From: Spongisporangium articulatum
GTDB lineage: Bacteria; Actinomycetota; Actinomycetes; Actinomycetales; Kineosporiaceae
Length of the DNA: 64,000 bases
NCBI RefSeq assembly: GCF_044465595.1
Contig: NZ_JBITLV010000004.1
Location: forward strand, 460,987 to 524,986
Direction: 5' to 3'
Part shown: piece after piece, positions 23,811 to 32,062 of the stretch
How positions within the stretch are numbered: the first letter of the stretch is position 1
How the letters are laid out: each line of letters starts with the position of its first letter
The notes under the pieces: model-generated
Told to the model about the DNA's origin: nothing
The model's database searches: none
Seen by the model: only the letters and a program-made list of their open reading frames with translations
Program-made: the position numbers and the translations under genes

Positions 23811-25640
23811 CTACTTCGAGAAGGTGTCGAAAATATCGAGGATCTCGTCAAATATCCCTAAGTTGCTTCGGGTGGCTTCGCGTACGTAGAGGTTCTTGGC
23901 TCGTCCTAGCGTTAAGCCCACCTGTGAAGCAAATCTTCCCAAGATCGGCTTTCCGGGTATGAGGCGCTTCCATTCTTCCCCGCTATCCAGTGATCGCTCC
24001 AATTGAGCGTAGATGCGAGCTACATGTTCTTGGATTTTATCGTCACTCAGGACGTCGTTTATTCGGGCAGTTTCGTTCTGAGCGCGCTCCAAAATCAAGC
24101 TGACCGTTTCGTTTACGGTCTTGTTATGGGCGTTCTTTGGCATGAGACTGGCGTTTCCAACGGCCAAGCGCAGATCGTGGCTCACTTTAAGTGCGCATGC
24201 GTACGAGAGAACGTCGCGTGCAATAGAAGAAAGAAGCTCGCGGACCTCGACCGGGTCTGCAAGCTTTGAATCTTCTTGATCTAGGTCTCTGAATATTCTT
24301 GCCCAGACGTTCTCGTCCAAGAAGTAGTTTTCAAGATGATAGCGAGGAAGCACCCGTAGGCGATCTTGTTCTTGGGCCTTGGTCTTTTCGTCAGTTCCTG
24401 CGGGCTCTGTATCGCCATCGACCAGCATAAAGAAGTCGACGCCCCACATAGTCTTCTCGAGAATGTTCTTGTAGACAGTCTCAAAGGATTTGATGCCACT
24501 CTTGCCACCCGACGGGACCAAGACGAGTTCGGGATGTCTGTCTCGAATTATGCTTCCGTATGTTTGCTTATCTAGACTGGATTCGAGCCCTTCGATTAAG
24601 ACTATGCGACGACCGAGCGAAATAATTCCTATCGATTGTCCAAGTAGTTGAAGTGCTTGGTTCGTCTCGTCGGTTTCGCTGACAGGAATGGCTTGGTTTT
24701 GAAAGGCGCCGGCCGCATCGAGCTTCGGTGGGGCAAGGAAGATGACCGTGTGATCGAGCGAGCTGGTAATAATGTCCGGAGAATGTGTGGTCAAAATAAA
24801 CTGGTTCCGCTCTCCGATGGTTTGAAGAGCCTGTAGCATCTTGTAACTTAGTTCAGGATGTAAATGTAGCTCCGGTTCATCAAAGAATACGATGCAGTCA
24901 GTTGGCTTTCTGAGCAGGAAATCGAAAGCAATATTGACGACTTCTCTTTCGCCTGAACTCAGGGCGTCGAAATCAAATATGGAGTCATTTACCTTGAATT
25001 CAAGGCGTTGAGTCCTTGGTGAAGGGTCGACCAGCGACTTCGGTCCAAGAAGTGTTGTGAAGACCTCTTTGAAGGGTTCCATTGGATCCGCAAATTGCAG
25101 ACGCATTTCTTCGTGACCTTGGCGGCGTAGTTGGATGGCGCGGGTAGCAATGCTGCCCCGCTGCGCCTCAATCATTCGATACATGGCGTGAACAGTGTCC
25201 TGGAATCGGTCTTTCATTGCATTGAAGGTCAGGTCCCATGACATCACCTCTTCAGCGGGATCTTGCATGTCCCAACTGAAAGAGAGGGGCTGCAGGTTCT
25301 GAATGGTCCTATTGCTCTCGAAATTGACTAGACTGCTGGACCAATTTCTCCGCGTCCGGTTGGCCTGTAATGTTGCGCGAAGAATATTTAAATCTACAGG
25401 GTCAGTAAGATCCAGTAGAGATTTTCCCCATGCCGTTCTTTCAGCCTCAACGGTTGCCTCTATTACAATGCGCGAGCCAGGATTGAGATTGGCGCCTCGC
25501 AGGGTATTTAGAATGTGCTGCAAAAGTCTGGTCTTGCCAACGCCATTGGGTCCGGCTACCACGACAATATCTGACAGGTCGGCGACATCGAAACGATACG
25601 TTGGAGGAACGTCTCTAATTGAGATTGATTTGAAGCGCAT
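23811..25640 (-). CDS. AAA ATPase-TOPRIM/DUF4435 fusion, OLD/PARIS-like defence candidate
   Basis: Protein of 609 residues of clearly lower GC than its surroundings. The ABC/RecF-type ATPase half has Walker A GPNGVGKT (30-37), the signature LSSGEREVV near 227 and Walker B CIVFFDEPELHLHP near 252 with LTTHSPDI after it. The C-terminal half has TOPRIM-type motifs: IVLIEGLES near 347, GGKSGIKSFE, LVDGDTEP near 407 and RYHLENYFLD near 437; the last pattern is typical of DUF4435. ATPase-TOPRIM proteins of this layout act in phage defence (OLD nucleases; AriA-AriB of PARIS, which can be fused). GGGGGA about 10 nt before ATG 25640 serves as ribosome binding site. Defence is inferred, not shown. Confidence 0.75.
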   Translation of the reverse strand: MRFKSISIRDVPPTYRFDVADLSDIVVVAGPNGVGKTRLLQHILNTLRGANLNPGSRIVIEATVEAERTAWGKSLLDLTDPVDLNILRATLQANRTRRNWSSSLVNFESNRTIQNLQPLSFSWDMQDPAEEVMSWDLTFNAMKDRFQDTVHAMYRMIEAQRGSIATRAIQLRRQGHEEMRLQFADPMEPFKEVFTTLLGPKSLVDPSPRTQRLEFKVNDSIFDFDALSSGEREVVNIAFDFLLRKPTDCIVFFDEPELHLHPELSYKMLQALQTIGERNQFILTTHSPDIITSSLDHTVIFLAPPKLDAAGAFQNQAIPVSETDETNQALQLLGQSIGIISLGRRIVLIEGLESSLDKQTYGSIIRDRHPELVLVPSGGKSGIKSFETVYKNILEKTMWGVDFFMLVDGDTEPAGTDEKTKAQEQDRLRVLPRYHLENYFLDENVWARIFRDLDQEDSKLADPVEVRELLSSIARDVLSYACALKVSHDLRLAVGNASLMPKNAHNKTVNETVSLILERAQNETARINDVLSDDKIQEHVARIYAQLERSLDSGEEWKRLIPGKPILGRFASQVGLTLGRAKNLYVREATRSNLGIFDEILDIFDTFSK

Positions 25641-25794
25641 TGTTGTAGATCCCCCTTAGAGTTGGACTTGTAGCCTATCGGTAGAGAGGCCTATGTCTGC
25701 AACTTGCGCTGCCCATAGATGGCGTTATTGGGGCGTGCGGGTTGTCGCACCGCCAGCCAAGGCACCGAAGACCATTCCCGCCGGACTGGGTCAC

Positions 25795-25938
25795 CTATTG
25801 GGTCAGCTCGAGCCCGGTGATCTGGGCGCGTGGCAGGCCACGGACATGGGCTCCACCCCAACGGGTGCCTCCATCAATGTTCACGTCGGTGCCAACCGGG
25901 ATCCAGTTCTTCTGTGGGCCAAGACTAGTCCAGATCAT
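25795..25938 (-). CDS. possible 47-codon ORF or gene fragment, unknown
   Basis: Minus-strand ORF from ATG 25938 to TAG 25795-25797, beginning MIWTSLGPQKNWIPVGTDV and ending QITGLELTQ. No ribosome binding site is evident and no family is recognised. It could be the tail of a lost gene at the right border of the element. An overlapping plus-strand ORF (25693-25941) is equally weak. Confidence 0.25.
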   Translation of the reverse strand: MIWTSLGPQKNWIPVGTDVNIDGGTRWGGAHVRGLPRAQITGLELTQ

Positions 25939-25940
25939 TA

Positions 25941-26352
25941 GGCGCACTGCAGGCTAATATCCGACCCTCAGGCTAGGAGGCGGCCCAACCCGCAACCTGG
26001 ACCTAGGCGAAGACCGAATGTGTAAGAACCCGAGGGCTGGACCGGCAAGCAGGTCCAGAAGTCATGCGCCGCATAGCGTCTACATGGCCTGAGAATCCGC
26101 AGGGACCTTGTGGGACTGGTGTGAGCGCAGGGTTCGGATTGGTTCATCAGTCGGAAGTCCGCTGATGCGGCGGGTCCGACTTAACGGGGACGAAGTCGTC
26201 GCGGTGATCATGAAAGGGCGTGCCGCCCGTCACTTCTCGTGACGATGAAATGTCCGGTACGGGCCGGTAACCTCATGGGCATCACGGGGCCACGCTGTAT
26301 CGACCCGCCGCTGAGCACGGTTGCTCCTCGGGGAAAGACGAGGAGTTGTCCC
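25941..26352. other. intergenic region with a hairpin over the next gene's ribosome binding site
   Basis: No gene is seen between the element border and ATG 26353. CTCCTCG (26324-26330) and CGAGGAG (26339-26345) form a 7-bp stem around GGGAAAGA; the right arm contains the GAGGAG ribosome binding site of the downstream gene, so folding would block initiation. Confidence 0.5.
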
Positions 26353-27633
26353 ATGCAGGTGCGCGAAGCCCGGTTCGCGGCCCGGGACCGGCTGTGGCTC
26401 GGCGTCAACAGCATCCAACTCGTCACCCCCGCGCAGCCGATCGACCTTGACGGCATGCGGGAGCGCATCCGGCGCCTGGCTGAGCAGGAACCCCGGCTGC
26501 GCTACTTCTGCAGACCGGGTGGTGCCCCCGACCGCTACCGGCAGGCCCTCGACGCCCGGGCGGCGCTCGCCCTCGGTCACGACATCGTCCGCCCCCTGCC
26601 CGTCGGCACCGGGCCCGGGACGCCGCTCGAGGCCTCCGTCTCTCACGCGCTCACCCACGACGACGGCGAGTCCCGCGCGATCGTCTACGTCGGCGACGGG
26701 ATCGTCGGGCACCGCCTCCCGCACGCCCTCGGCGACGGGCTCGGTGCGTCGACCCACCTGCGGCGGCTCAGCACCGGCCCGGACCCGGACTCCACGATGG
26801 CACCGTTCCCGCTGCCGAGCGCGGTCCGCCCGCTGCCGATGGCCCTGGCCGGCCGCTACCTCGACGACGGTCTGATGGCCACGCCCCGACGGCTGCTCGC
26901 CGACCTGCGCATGCCGCGACCGGTCCCGCCCACGGGGCCGACGGGCCCGGCCGATCCGGCGTGGAACCCGGCGGGCGCGCAGGTGAGGAACGACGTCCAC
27001 GTGGTGATCCGGACCGTCGGCGCTCAGGCGCTGGCCGCCCTCCGTGCGTGGCGCAACCAGCGCGCGTCCGGGGCCAGCACGACGTCCGTGCAGGTGGCCG
27101 CCATCCGCCGGGGCCTGGCCGACGTCGGACTGATCCCCGCCGACGACGGCATGTTCATGGCGTTCGACCTGCGTGGCACGCTGCCGCAGGGCGCCGACGG
27201 CAACTTCGTCTCCGTGCCGTACCTGGAGCCTGACGACCCGCTGGACCCGGTCGCCATCTCCGCCGCCACCCGCGCCGCGAGCGCCTCGGGCCTGCCGCTG
27301 GTGCAGTTCACCCGCGGCGCCGTGAAGGTGTCCCTGTCGCGCCGGACGCCGGTGCCCGCGATGCTCCGCCCCGCCAACCGGCGCACGGTGGCCTTCTCGC
27401 ACCTGCGGATCGACCGGATCCTGCCCGCCGAGGTGACCCGGCGCCCGGACGGCGTCTCGATGGTCGTCGCGGCCGCCATGCCACCCGAGGTGTCGGCCAT
27501 GTCGTTCATGCTCCTGGAGCACGGCGGCGAGCTCACGGTCACCGCCGTCTTCTGCTCGCCCTTCACGCGGCGAGAACCGGTCGAACAGGTCCTCGACCGG
27601 TTCTCCGGCGACCCGATCGGCCTCCTCGGCTGA
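26353..27633 (+). CDS. condensation-domain-like / WES-type acyltransferase
   Basis: Protein of 426 residues of the CoA-dependent acyltransferase/condensation superfamily. GAGGAG lies 8 nt before ATG 26353. The catalytic HHxxxDG motif appears as HRLPHALGDG near residue 120, with the second His and the DG kept; the C-terminal half has FDLRGTLPQGADGNF, which matches the DFG-region placement only loosely. No carrier-protein, adenylation or PKS domains are nearby. It could be a wax-ester/diacylglycerol-type or PapA-type acyltransferase, or a degenerate member. Start is reinforced by the ribosome binding site that lies in a hairpin. Confidence 0.6.
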   Translation: MQVREARFAARDRLWLGVNSIQLVTPAQPIDLDGMRERIRRLAEQEPRLRYFCRPGGAPDRYRQALDARAALALGHDIVRPLPVGTGPGTPLEASVSHALTHDDGESRAIVYVGDGIVGHRLPHALGDGLGASTHLRRLSTGPDPDSTMAPFPLPSAVRPLPMALAGRYLDDGLMATPRRLLADLRMPRPVPPTGPTGPADPAWNPAGAQVRNDVHVVIRTVGAQALAALRAWRNQRASGASTTSVQVAAIRRGLADVGLIPADDGMFMAFDLRGTLPQGADGNFVSVPYLEPDDPLDPVAISAATRAASASGLPLVQFTRGAVKVSLSRRTPVPAMLRPANRRTVAFSHLRIDRILPAEVTRRPDGVSMVVAAAMPPEVSAMSFMLLEHGGELTVTAVFCSPFTRREPVEQVLDRFSGDPIGLLG

Positions 27634-27637
27634 TCGA

Positions 27638-27663
27638 GTTCTCCTCTGTGCGAGAACGAGAAC
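27638..27663 (+). promoter_or_regulatory. GTTCTC / GAGAAC repeat cluster, possible operator
   Basis: GTTCTC (27638-27643) faces two tandem GAGAAC copies (27652-27657 and 27658-27663). It lies just after the acyltransferase stop and 65 bp before a two-gene module, which makes it a candidate operator for that module. Confidence 0.35.
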
Positions 27664-27728
27664 GTCCTCGAAGCTGTCGGTGCGAGCGGGTAGCGTGAGT
27701 AGAGGACTACGGGGTGAGGGAGGAAACC

Positions 27729-27854
27729 ATGGCCGAGCGCGACGTACCGCCGCTCGAGGAGCGAGTGGTCACCGACTACAGCACCTTGCCGCCGGGCTAC
27801 CTCGAATATCTGCAGCGCAAGATGGACGAGGACACCGAGCAGCGCGCTTCGTGA
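27729..27854 (+). CDS. 41-aa protein, first gene of a small bicistron
   Basis: Short ORF from ATG 27729 with GGGAGGA 5 nt upstream. It starts MAERDVPPLEERVVTDYS and is acidic, with no cysteine and no membrane segment. Its stop overlaps the GTG of the next gene (GTGA, 27851-27854). A tiny first gene coupled to a 100-residue second gene looks like a toxin-antitoxin pair, but neither product is a recognised family. Confidence 0.6.
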   Translation: MAERDVPPLEERVVTDYSTLPPGYLEYLQRKMDEDTEQRAS

Positions 27855-28162
27855 TCCGGGTCGCCACCAGCGAGGAGTTCATGTCCTCGCTCGATGACGC
27901 GCTGCAGCATCCCGATGCTCCCGAACGCCACGCCTTCATGGCCAGTGAGCTGTTCGCCATCGTCGACTACATCCGCGAGCACTGGGATCGCCTCGTACCC
28001 GGTCGGACGGACCCCTACCGGCGAACGCTGGTGGCGACCTATCCCAGGGCGGATGAGAACCCACGGTTCTACTACAGCGTCCGGGCCCGGCTGCGGGCCG
28101 ACGGCGTCATCGAGCTGGAGAGCATCTCGATCGACTGGGACTACCGGCCCCACGAGGGATGA
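27851..28162 (+). CDS. 103-aa protein, second gene of the bicistron
   Basis: Unrecognised protein from GTG 27851. N-terminal half is helical (MSSLDDALQHPDAPERHA), the C-terminal half has beta-type stretches RFYYSVRARLRADGVIELES and ISIDWDYRP. Size and order of strands are reminiscent of small ParE/RelE-type folds, without diagnostic residues. Co-translated with the 41-aa upstream gene. It could equally be a conserved hypothetical pair without toxicity. Confidence 0.6.
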   Translation: MIRVATSEEFMSSLDDALQHPDAPERHAFMASELFAIVDYIREHWDRLVPGRTDPYRRTLVATYPRADENPRFYYSVRARLRADGVIELESISIDWDYRPHEG

Positions 28163-28222
28163 TCCGGGTTTTCGTCTCACGTGTGCGCATTTCGCCGTAG
28201 GCCTGAGTGTGAAGGCCGCGCG

Positions 28223-28272
28223 CTGTCAGCGCCCGGACCCCGCTGACAGGGCGCTGTGCGCACCCTGACAGG
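28223..28272 (+). promoter_or_regulatory. CTGACAG repeats before the exporter gene, possible operator
   Basis: CTGTCAGCG (28223-28231) and CGCTGACAG (28241-28249) form a perfect 9-bp inverted repeat with a 9-nt spacer; a third CCTGACAGG follows about 15 bp on (near 28264). The site is 100 bp before the DHA2 exporter, where a TetR/MarR-type repressor could bind. No regulator gene is adjacent. Confidence 0.4.
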
Positions 28273-28368
28273 CGATGCGGTGATTCTCGGTACCGAGCGC
28301 AACGGCGCCCTCACCCGCCGACCGGCCCCTGCCGATCACCCCGTCGAATCCTGAAGGGGGGTCCCTCC

Positions 28369-29832
28369 GTGACCACCACTCCAGAAGTCACCGTCGAGAC
28401 TCAGCCGCGCACGTATCCGTCCCTGAAGGCGGCCTGGATCCCGCTCGCGGCCCTGTGCCTCGCCTTCTTCGTGGAGATGGTCGACAACACGCTGCTGTCG
28501 ATCGCCCTGCCCACGATCGGGCGCGACCTGGGCAGCGGCACGACCGCCCTGCAGTGGGTCACCGGGGCCTACTCGCTGACGTTCGGCGGGCTGCTGCTGA
28601 CGGCCGGGGCCCTGGCCGACCGGTGGGGACGACGGCGCGTGCTGCTCGTCGGTCTGGCCGTGTTCGGCAGCCTGAGCCTCCTGGTCGTCTTCGTGGACAG
28701 CGCGGGGGAGCTGATCGCCCTACGGGCCGGCCTGGGCGTCGCGGCCGCCGCGATGGCCCCGATCACCAACTCCCTGGTCTTCCGGCTCTTCGGTGACCAG
28801 ACCCTGCGGATGCGCGCCATGACCGTGATGATCATCGTCGGGATGTCGGGGTTCATCCTCGGCCCGCTGCTCGGCGGCACCGCACTGGCCCACGTGCGTT
28901 GGGAGTGGCTGCTCGTCGTCAACGCCCCGATCGCGGCGCTCGCCGTCGTCGGCATCTGGTTCGGCGTCGCCCCCGACCGGCGCGAGGATCTGACGAACGA
29001 CGCGCTCGACCTGCCCGGCGCCGTCCTGAGCATCGCCACGATCGCCCTCGCCTGCTACTTCCTCACCAGTGGGGTGGACAACGGCTGGACGGCGGTCGTC
29101 ACCATCGCCTCGATCGTCGGCTCCGTGCTCGCCGGGCTCGCGTTCGTCCGGCACGAGCGGCGTAGTGCCGCGCCGATGCTCGACCTGAACCTGTTCCGGG
29201 GCGGCACGGTGAGCGGTGCGGCGATCGCCCAGATCGGGACGTCGATCGCCATGGCCAGCGTGATGTTCGGCCTGATCCTGCACTTCCAGTACGCCTACGG
29301 CTGGAGCCCGATGAAGGCCGGTCTGGCCAACCTGCCGATGATCGCGACGATGCTGCTGGCCACCCCGTTCTCCGAGACGCTGGTCAAGCAGTTCGGGCAC
29401 CGGGTCGCGTGCCTGGTCGGCTCGGTCTTCCTGGCCGGGGCCGTCGCCGGGCTGTCCTGGAGCGTCGGGCACGGGTACCTGGCCATCGCCGTCTGCATGG
29501 TGCTGATGACGGTCGGCCTGCGCATCGTCATGACGACCTGCGCGATCGCCCTGGTCGACGCGATGCCGGGCAACCGCACGTCGATGGGCACGGCACTGAA
29601 CGACACCGCGCAGGAGGTCGGCACGAGCATCGGCACGGCCGTCGTCGGCACCATGATCGCCGCGCTGGTCACCTCGAGCCTGCCCGCGGGGACGTGGAGC
29701 GCCGACCTGGTGCAGTCGTTCTTCCACGGCGAGAGCGTCACCTACGCGGTCATCGCGGTGATCGTGGCCGTCGTCGCGATCGGCGGTTCGCTCACCCTCA
29801 CCGACTCGCACTCGGTCGAGGAACCGCACTGA
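28369..29832 (+). CDS. MFS exporter, DHA2 (14-helix, EmrB/QacA-type) family
   Basis: Proton-driven drug/metabolite exporter of 487 residues. The family A-motif is LADRWGRRRVLLVGL, preceded by the DHA2-typical FFVEMVDNTLLSIALPTIGRDL in two recognisable parts (MVDNTLLSIALP and LQWVTGAYSLTFGGLLL). About 14 hydrophobic helices. GAAGGGGGG lies about 8 nt before GTG 28369. Substrate unknown; expression may be controlled by the CTGACAG repeats upstream. Confidence 0.85.
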   Translation: MTTTPEVTVETQPRTYPSLKAAWIPLAALCLAFFVEMVDNTLLSIALPTIGRDLGSGTTALQWVTGAYSLTFGGLLLTAGALADRWGRRRVLLVGLAVFGSLSLLVVFVDSAGELIALRAGLGVAAAAMAPITNSLVFRLFGDQTLRMRAMTVMIIVGMSGFILGPLLGGTALAHVRWEWLLVVNAPIAALAVVGIWFGVAPDRREDLTNDALDLPGAVLSIATIALACYFLTSGVDNGWTAVVTIASIVGSVLAGLAFVRHERRSAAPMLDLNLFRGGTVSGAAIAQIGTSIAMASVMFGLILHFQYAYGWSPMKAGLANLPMIATMLLATPFSETLVKQFGHRVACLVGSVFLAGAVAGLSWSVGHGYLAIAVCMVLMTVGLRIVMTTCAIALVDAMPGNRTSMGTALNDTAQEVGTSIGTAVVGTMIAALVTSSLPAGTWSADLVQSFFHGESVTYAVIAVIVAVVAIGGSLTLTDSHSVEEPH

Positions 29833-29923
29833 GCCGGGGCGAAGCCTGCGGCAGCGTACGTCCGGGGGCCGATCCCGTCCCCGACTGCCACCATGTGCGG
29901 ATGCCGCACCCGGGGTTCGACCG

Positions 29924-31267
29924 GTGATGAGGGGCGCCGACGCCGTCCCGCGCCTTCGTGACGCTCTGCGCACGGAACTGTGGCCCGTGCCCTCCGTGGG
30001 AGTGGTTCTGGCCCTGATCCTGGGCACCGCGCTGCCCCGGCTCGACGCGCGGGTCGACGGCCGCCTGCCGGGCGGGGTGGAGAGCTTGCTGTTCACCGGG
30101 GGCGCGGACTCGGCGGAGACGCTGTTGGACGCCATCGCCAGCTCCTTGATCACGGTCACGTCGCTGACGTTCTCCCTGACCGTGGTCACCCTGCAGCTGG
30201 CCAGCAGCCAGTTCTCGCCGCGGTTGCTGAGGACGTTCACCCGGGACCGGTTCGTGCACCTGACCCTCGCACTGTTCCTGTTCACGTTCACGTTCTCCCT
30301 GGCGGTACTGCGTACCGTGCGCACGTCGGGTGAGGGACGTCCCACGTTCGTCCCCCAGATCTCCGTCACGCTCGCCTTCCTCCTGGCCGTCGCCAGCGTC
30401 GTCGGGTTGGTCTTCTTCCTGGCCCACCTCGCCCAGGAGATCCGGGTCGAGACCATGCTGCGCACCGTGCACGCCGACGCCTGCGCCACGATCGCGGCGC
30501 TCCTTCCGGCCGACCCGGAGTCCCCCACCCCGGCGGTGCTACCCGAACCGGCGCCGCGCGCCCGCCCCTGGTCGGCGGGAGCCTCGGGCTTTCTGATCAG
30601 CGTTGAGGAGAAAGCATTGCTGGGGGCGGCCGTCGAGGCCGACGCGGTTCTCCTGCTGTCCCGGCAACCGGGCAGCTCGCTGGTCGCGGGTGTGCCGATG
30701 GGCTACTACTGGCCCCGCGGGCCGCAGCCGTTGGCCCCGGACGTCGAGCGCCGGTTGCTGGCGCGGGTCACCGGGGCGGTGCTCGGGGGATTCGAGCGGA
30801 CGGCCACGCAGGACATCGGGTTCGGGCTGCGCCAGCTCACCGACGTGGCGGTGAAGGCGCTGTCGCCGGGGATCAACGATCCGACGACGGCGGTCCACGC
30901 GTTGGGACACGCGTCGGCACTGCTCAGCACGGTGGCCGGCCGGGCGCCCGGTCCCAAGGTCCTGACCGATGGGGAGGGGGTGGCCCGCGTCTACCTGAAC
31001 CGCCCTGGTCTGGCTGACCTGCTCGACGTCGCGATCAGCCAGCCGCGCCGCTACGGCGCGGCCGACCCTGCCGTCCTGGCCCGGCTGCTGCTCCTGCTGT
31101 TCGAGGTGGGCTGGAACACCCCGCCGGAACAGCGGGTGCCGGTGATCTCCGACCAGCTCGAACGGCTTCGGGCGACGATCGCGGCCCAGGATTTCGACGA
31201 TGCCGAACGGCGAAGCCTGGCGGAACTGGCCGCCTCGGTCGTCCGGCTCCTGCCGGACGACCGCTAA
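29924..31267 (+). CDS. DUF2254 membrane protein
   Basis: Conserved protein of 447 residues with four N-terminal membrane helices (VGVVLALILGTALP; SSLITVTSLTFSLTVVTLQL; LTLALFLFTFTFSLAVL; FLLAVASVVGLVFFLAHL). Family hallmarks are SSQFSPRLLRTFTRD in the loop and DIGFGLRQLTDVAVKALSPGINDP in two parts within the soluble C-terminal half. GTG 29924 and ATG 29927 are both possible. Function is unknown. An internal promoter for the next gene overlaps its stop codon (TAACCT 31265-31270). Confidence 0.8.
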   Translation: MMRGADAVPRLRDALRTELWPVPSVGVVLALILGTALPRLDARVDGRLPGGVESLLFTGGADSAETLLDAIASSLITVTSLTFSLTVVTLQLASSQFSPRLLRTFTRDRFVHLTLALFLFTFTFSLAVLRTVRTSGEGRPTFVPQISVTLAFLLAVASVVGLVFFLAHLAQEIRVETMLRTVHADACATIAALLPADPESPTPAVLPEPAPRARPWSAGASGFLISVEEKALLGAAVEADAVLLLSRQPGSSLVAGVPMGYYWPRGPQPLAPDVERRLLARVTGAVLGGFERTATQDIGFGLRQLTDVAVKALSPGINDPTTAVHALGHASALLSTVAGRAPGPKVLTDGEGVARVYLNRPGLADLLDVAISQPRRYGAADPAVLARLLLLLFEVGWNTPPEQRVPVISDQLERLRATIAAQDFDDAERRSLAELAASVVRLLPDDR

Positions 31268-31277
31268 CCTCCGGCTC

Positions 31278-32024
31278 GTGAAGCTGCGCGAGGTCGAGCT
31301 GCAGGTGCCCTCACCGGAGGGCGACATCCGGACGGCGGTCCTCTCGCCGGTGAACTCGCGCAGCGACGGCGGCCCGTGGCCGGGCCTGCTGCTGTACACG
31401 GACATCTTCCAGCTCACCGAGTCGACGCTGCGCACCGCTCGTCGCCTCGCCGCGCAGGGCTTCGTCACCTACGTGCCCGAGATCTACCCGCACGGCGAAC
31501 TGCGCGGCGTGGCGCTGGAGTTCGACGACGAGGGCAAGGCCCGGGGCCTGGCCGGGGCAGCCGGGACGACGACCGCCGGGTTCGACGCGGACCGTACCGC
31601 CGTGCTCGACCACATGGCCGAGAACCCCGACGTGGGGACGCTGTTCGTGACCGGCTTCTGCATCGGGGGGCACCTCGCCTTCCGGGCCGCGTTCGACGAG
31701 CGGGTCGCGGCGACCGTGTGCTTCTACGCGACCGGTCTGCAGGACGGGAAACTCGGTGCCGACGTGGCCGACTCGCTGCAGCGGGCCGGCGACATCCGGG
31801 GCCGGCTCAGCATGGTGTTCGGCAGCCGGGACCCGCACGTCCCGCCGGCGGCCCGCCTGCAGATCGCGACCGCCCTCTACGACGCCGGGCACACCGACGC
31901 CGAACTGCACGTCTACGCCGGTGGCGAGCACGCCTTCATGCGCGACATCGGCCCCCGGCACGACCCGGCGCTGACGGATCTCGGCCTGGCCGAAGCGGTC
32001 TCGTTCTTCACCGCCCGCAGCTGA
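31278..32024 (+). CDS. dienelactone hydrolase family protein
   Basis: Alpha/beta hydrolase of 248 residues with the Cys-Asp-His triad of dienelactone hydrolases: nucleophile Cys in GFCIGGHLAF, Asp in FGSRDPHVP and His in GGEHAFMRD. GTG 31278 lies 7 nt after the -10 box TAACCT that overlaps the upstream stop, so it probably has its own leaderless transcript. Members open lactone rings in chloroaromatic breakdown, but many are housekeeping esterases; no degradation genes are near. Confidence 0.85.
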   Translation: MKLREVELQVPSPEGDIRTAVLSPVNSRSDGGPWPGLLLYTDIFQLTESTLRTARRLAAQGFVTYVPEIYPHGELRGVALEFDDEGKARGLAGAAGTTTAGFDADRTAVLDHMAENPDVGTLFVTGFCIGGHLAFRAAFDERVAATVCFYATGLQDGKLGADVADSLQRAGDIRGRLSMVFGSRDPHVPPAARLQIATALYDAGHTDAELHVYAGGEHAFMRDIGPRHDPALTDLGLAEAVSFFTARS

Positions 32025-32040
32025 CCGCATGATCGAGCGC

Positions 32041-32062
32041 GAGTTTGCGCATGATCAACTCA
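32041..32062. repeat. TGATCATGC-type repeat, single arm (copy 2)
   Basis: GAGTTTGCGCATGATCAACTC corresponds to one arm of the palindrome family (GTTTGCGCATGATCA core). The other arm is absent; only GCATGATC at 32028 remains. It lies between convergent genes and its right end runs into the stop of the acyltransferase. Confidence 0.6.

Larger units (their letters stand above)
20125..25950. mobile_element. decayed integrated element inserted at the initiator tRNA
   Basis: From the tRNA 3' end to about 25.95 kb the content changes: lower and uneven GC (most marked at 23.6-25.7 kb), a tyrosine integrase with excisionase, a DUF3631 replication-type gene and non-core cargo. The order tRNA, cargo, int, xis, rep is like actinomycete integrative conjugative elements (pSAM2-type), but no FtsK-like transfer gene is present. 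The integrase is frameshifted, the replication gene lacks its 5' part, and a second integrase relic is present, so the element is inactive and layered. The right border is estimated; no copy of the tRNA 3' sequence was found at that end. Confidence 0.7.

Noticed and set aside
25693..25941. 82-codon plus-strand ORF near the right border of the element
   Set aside because: No ribosome binding site, no recognised domain, and an overlapping minus-strand ORF is equally plausible; not enough support.
20125..25950. Complete pSAM2-type conjugative element
   Set aside because: No transfer ATPase, the replication gene is truncated and the integrase is frameshifted, so only a decayed element is supported.
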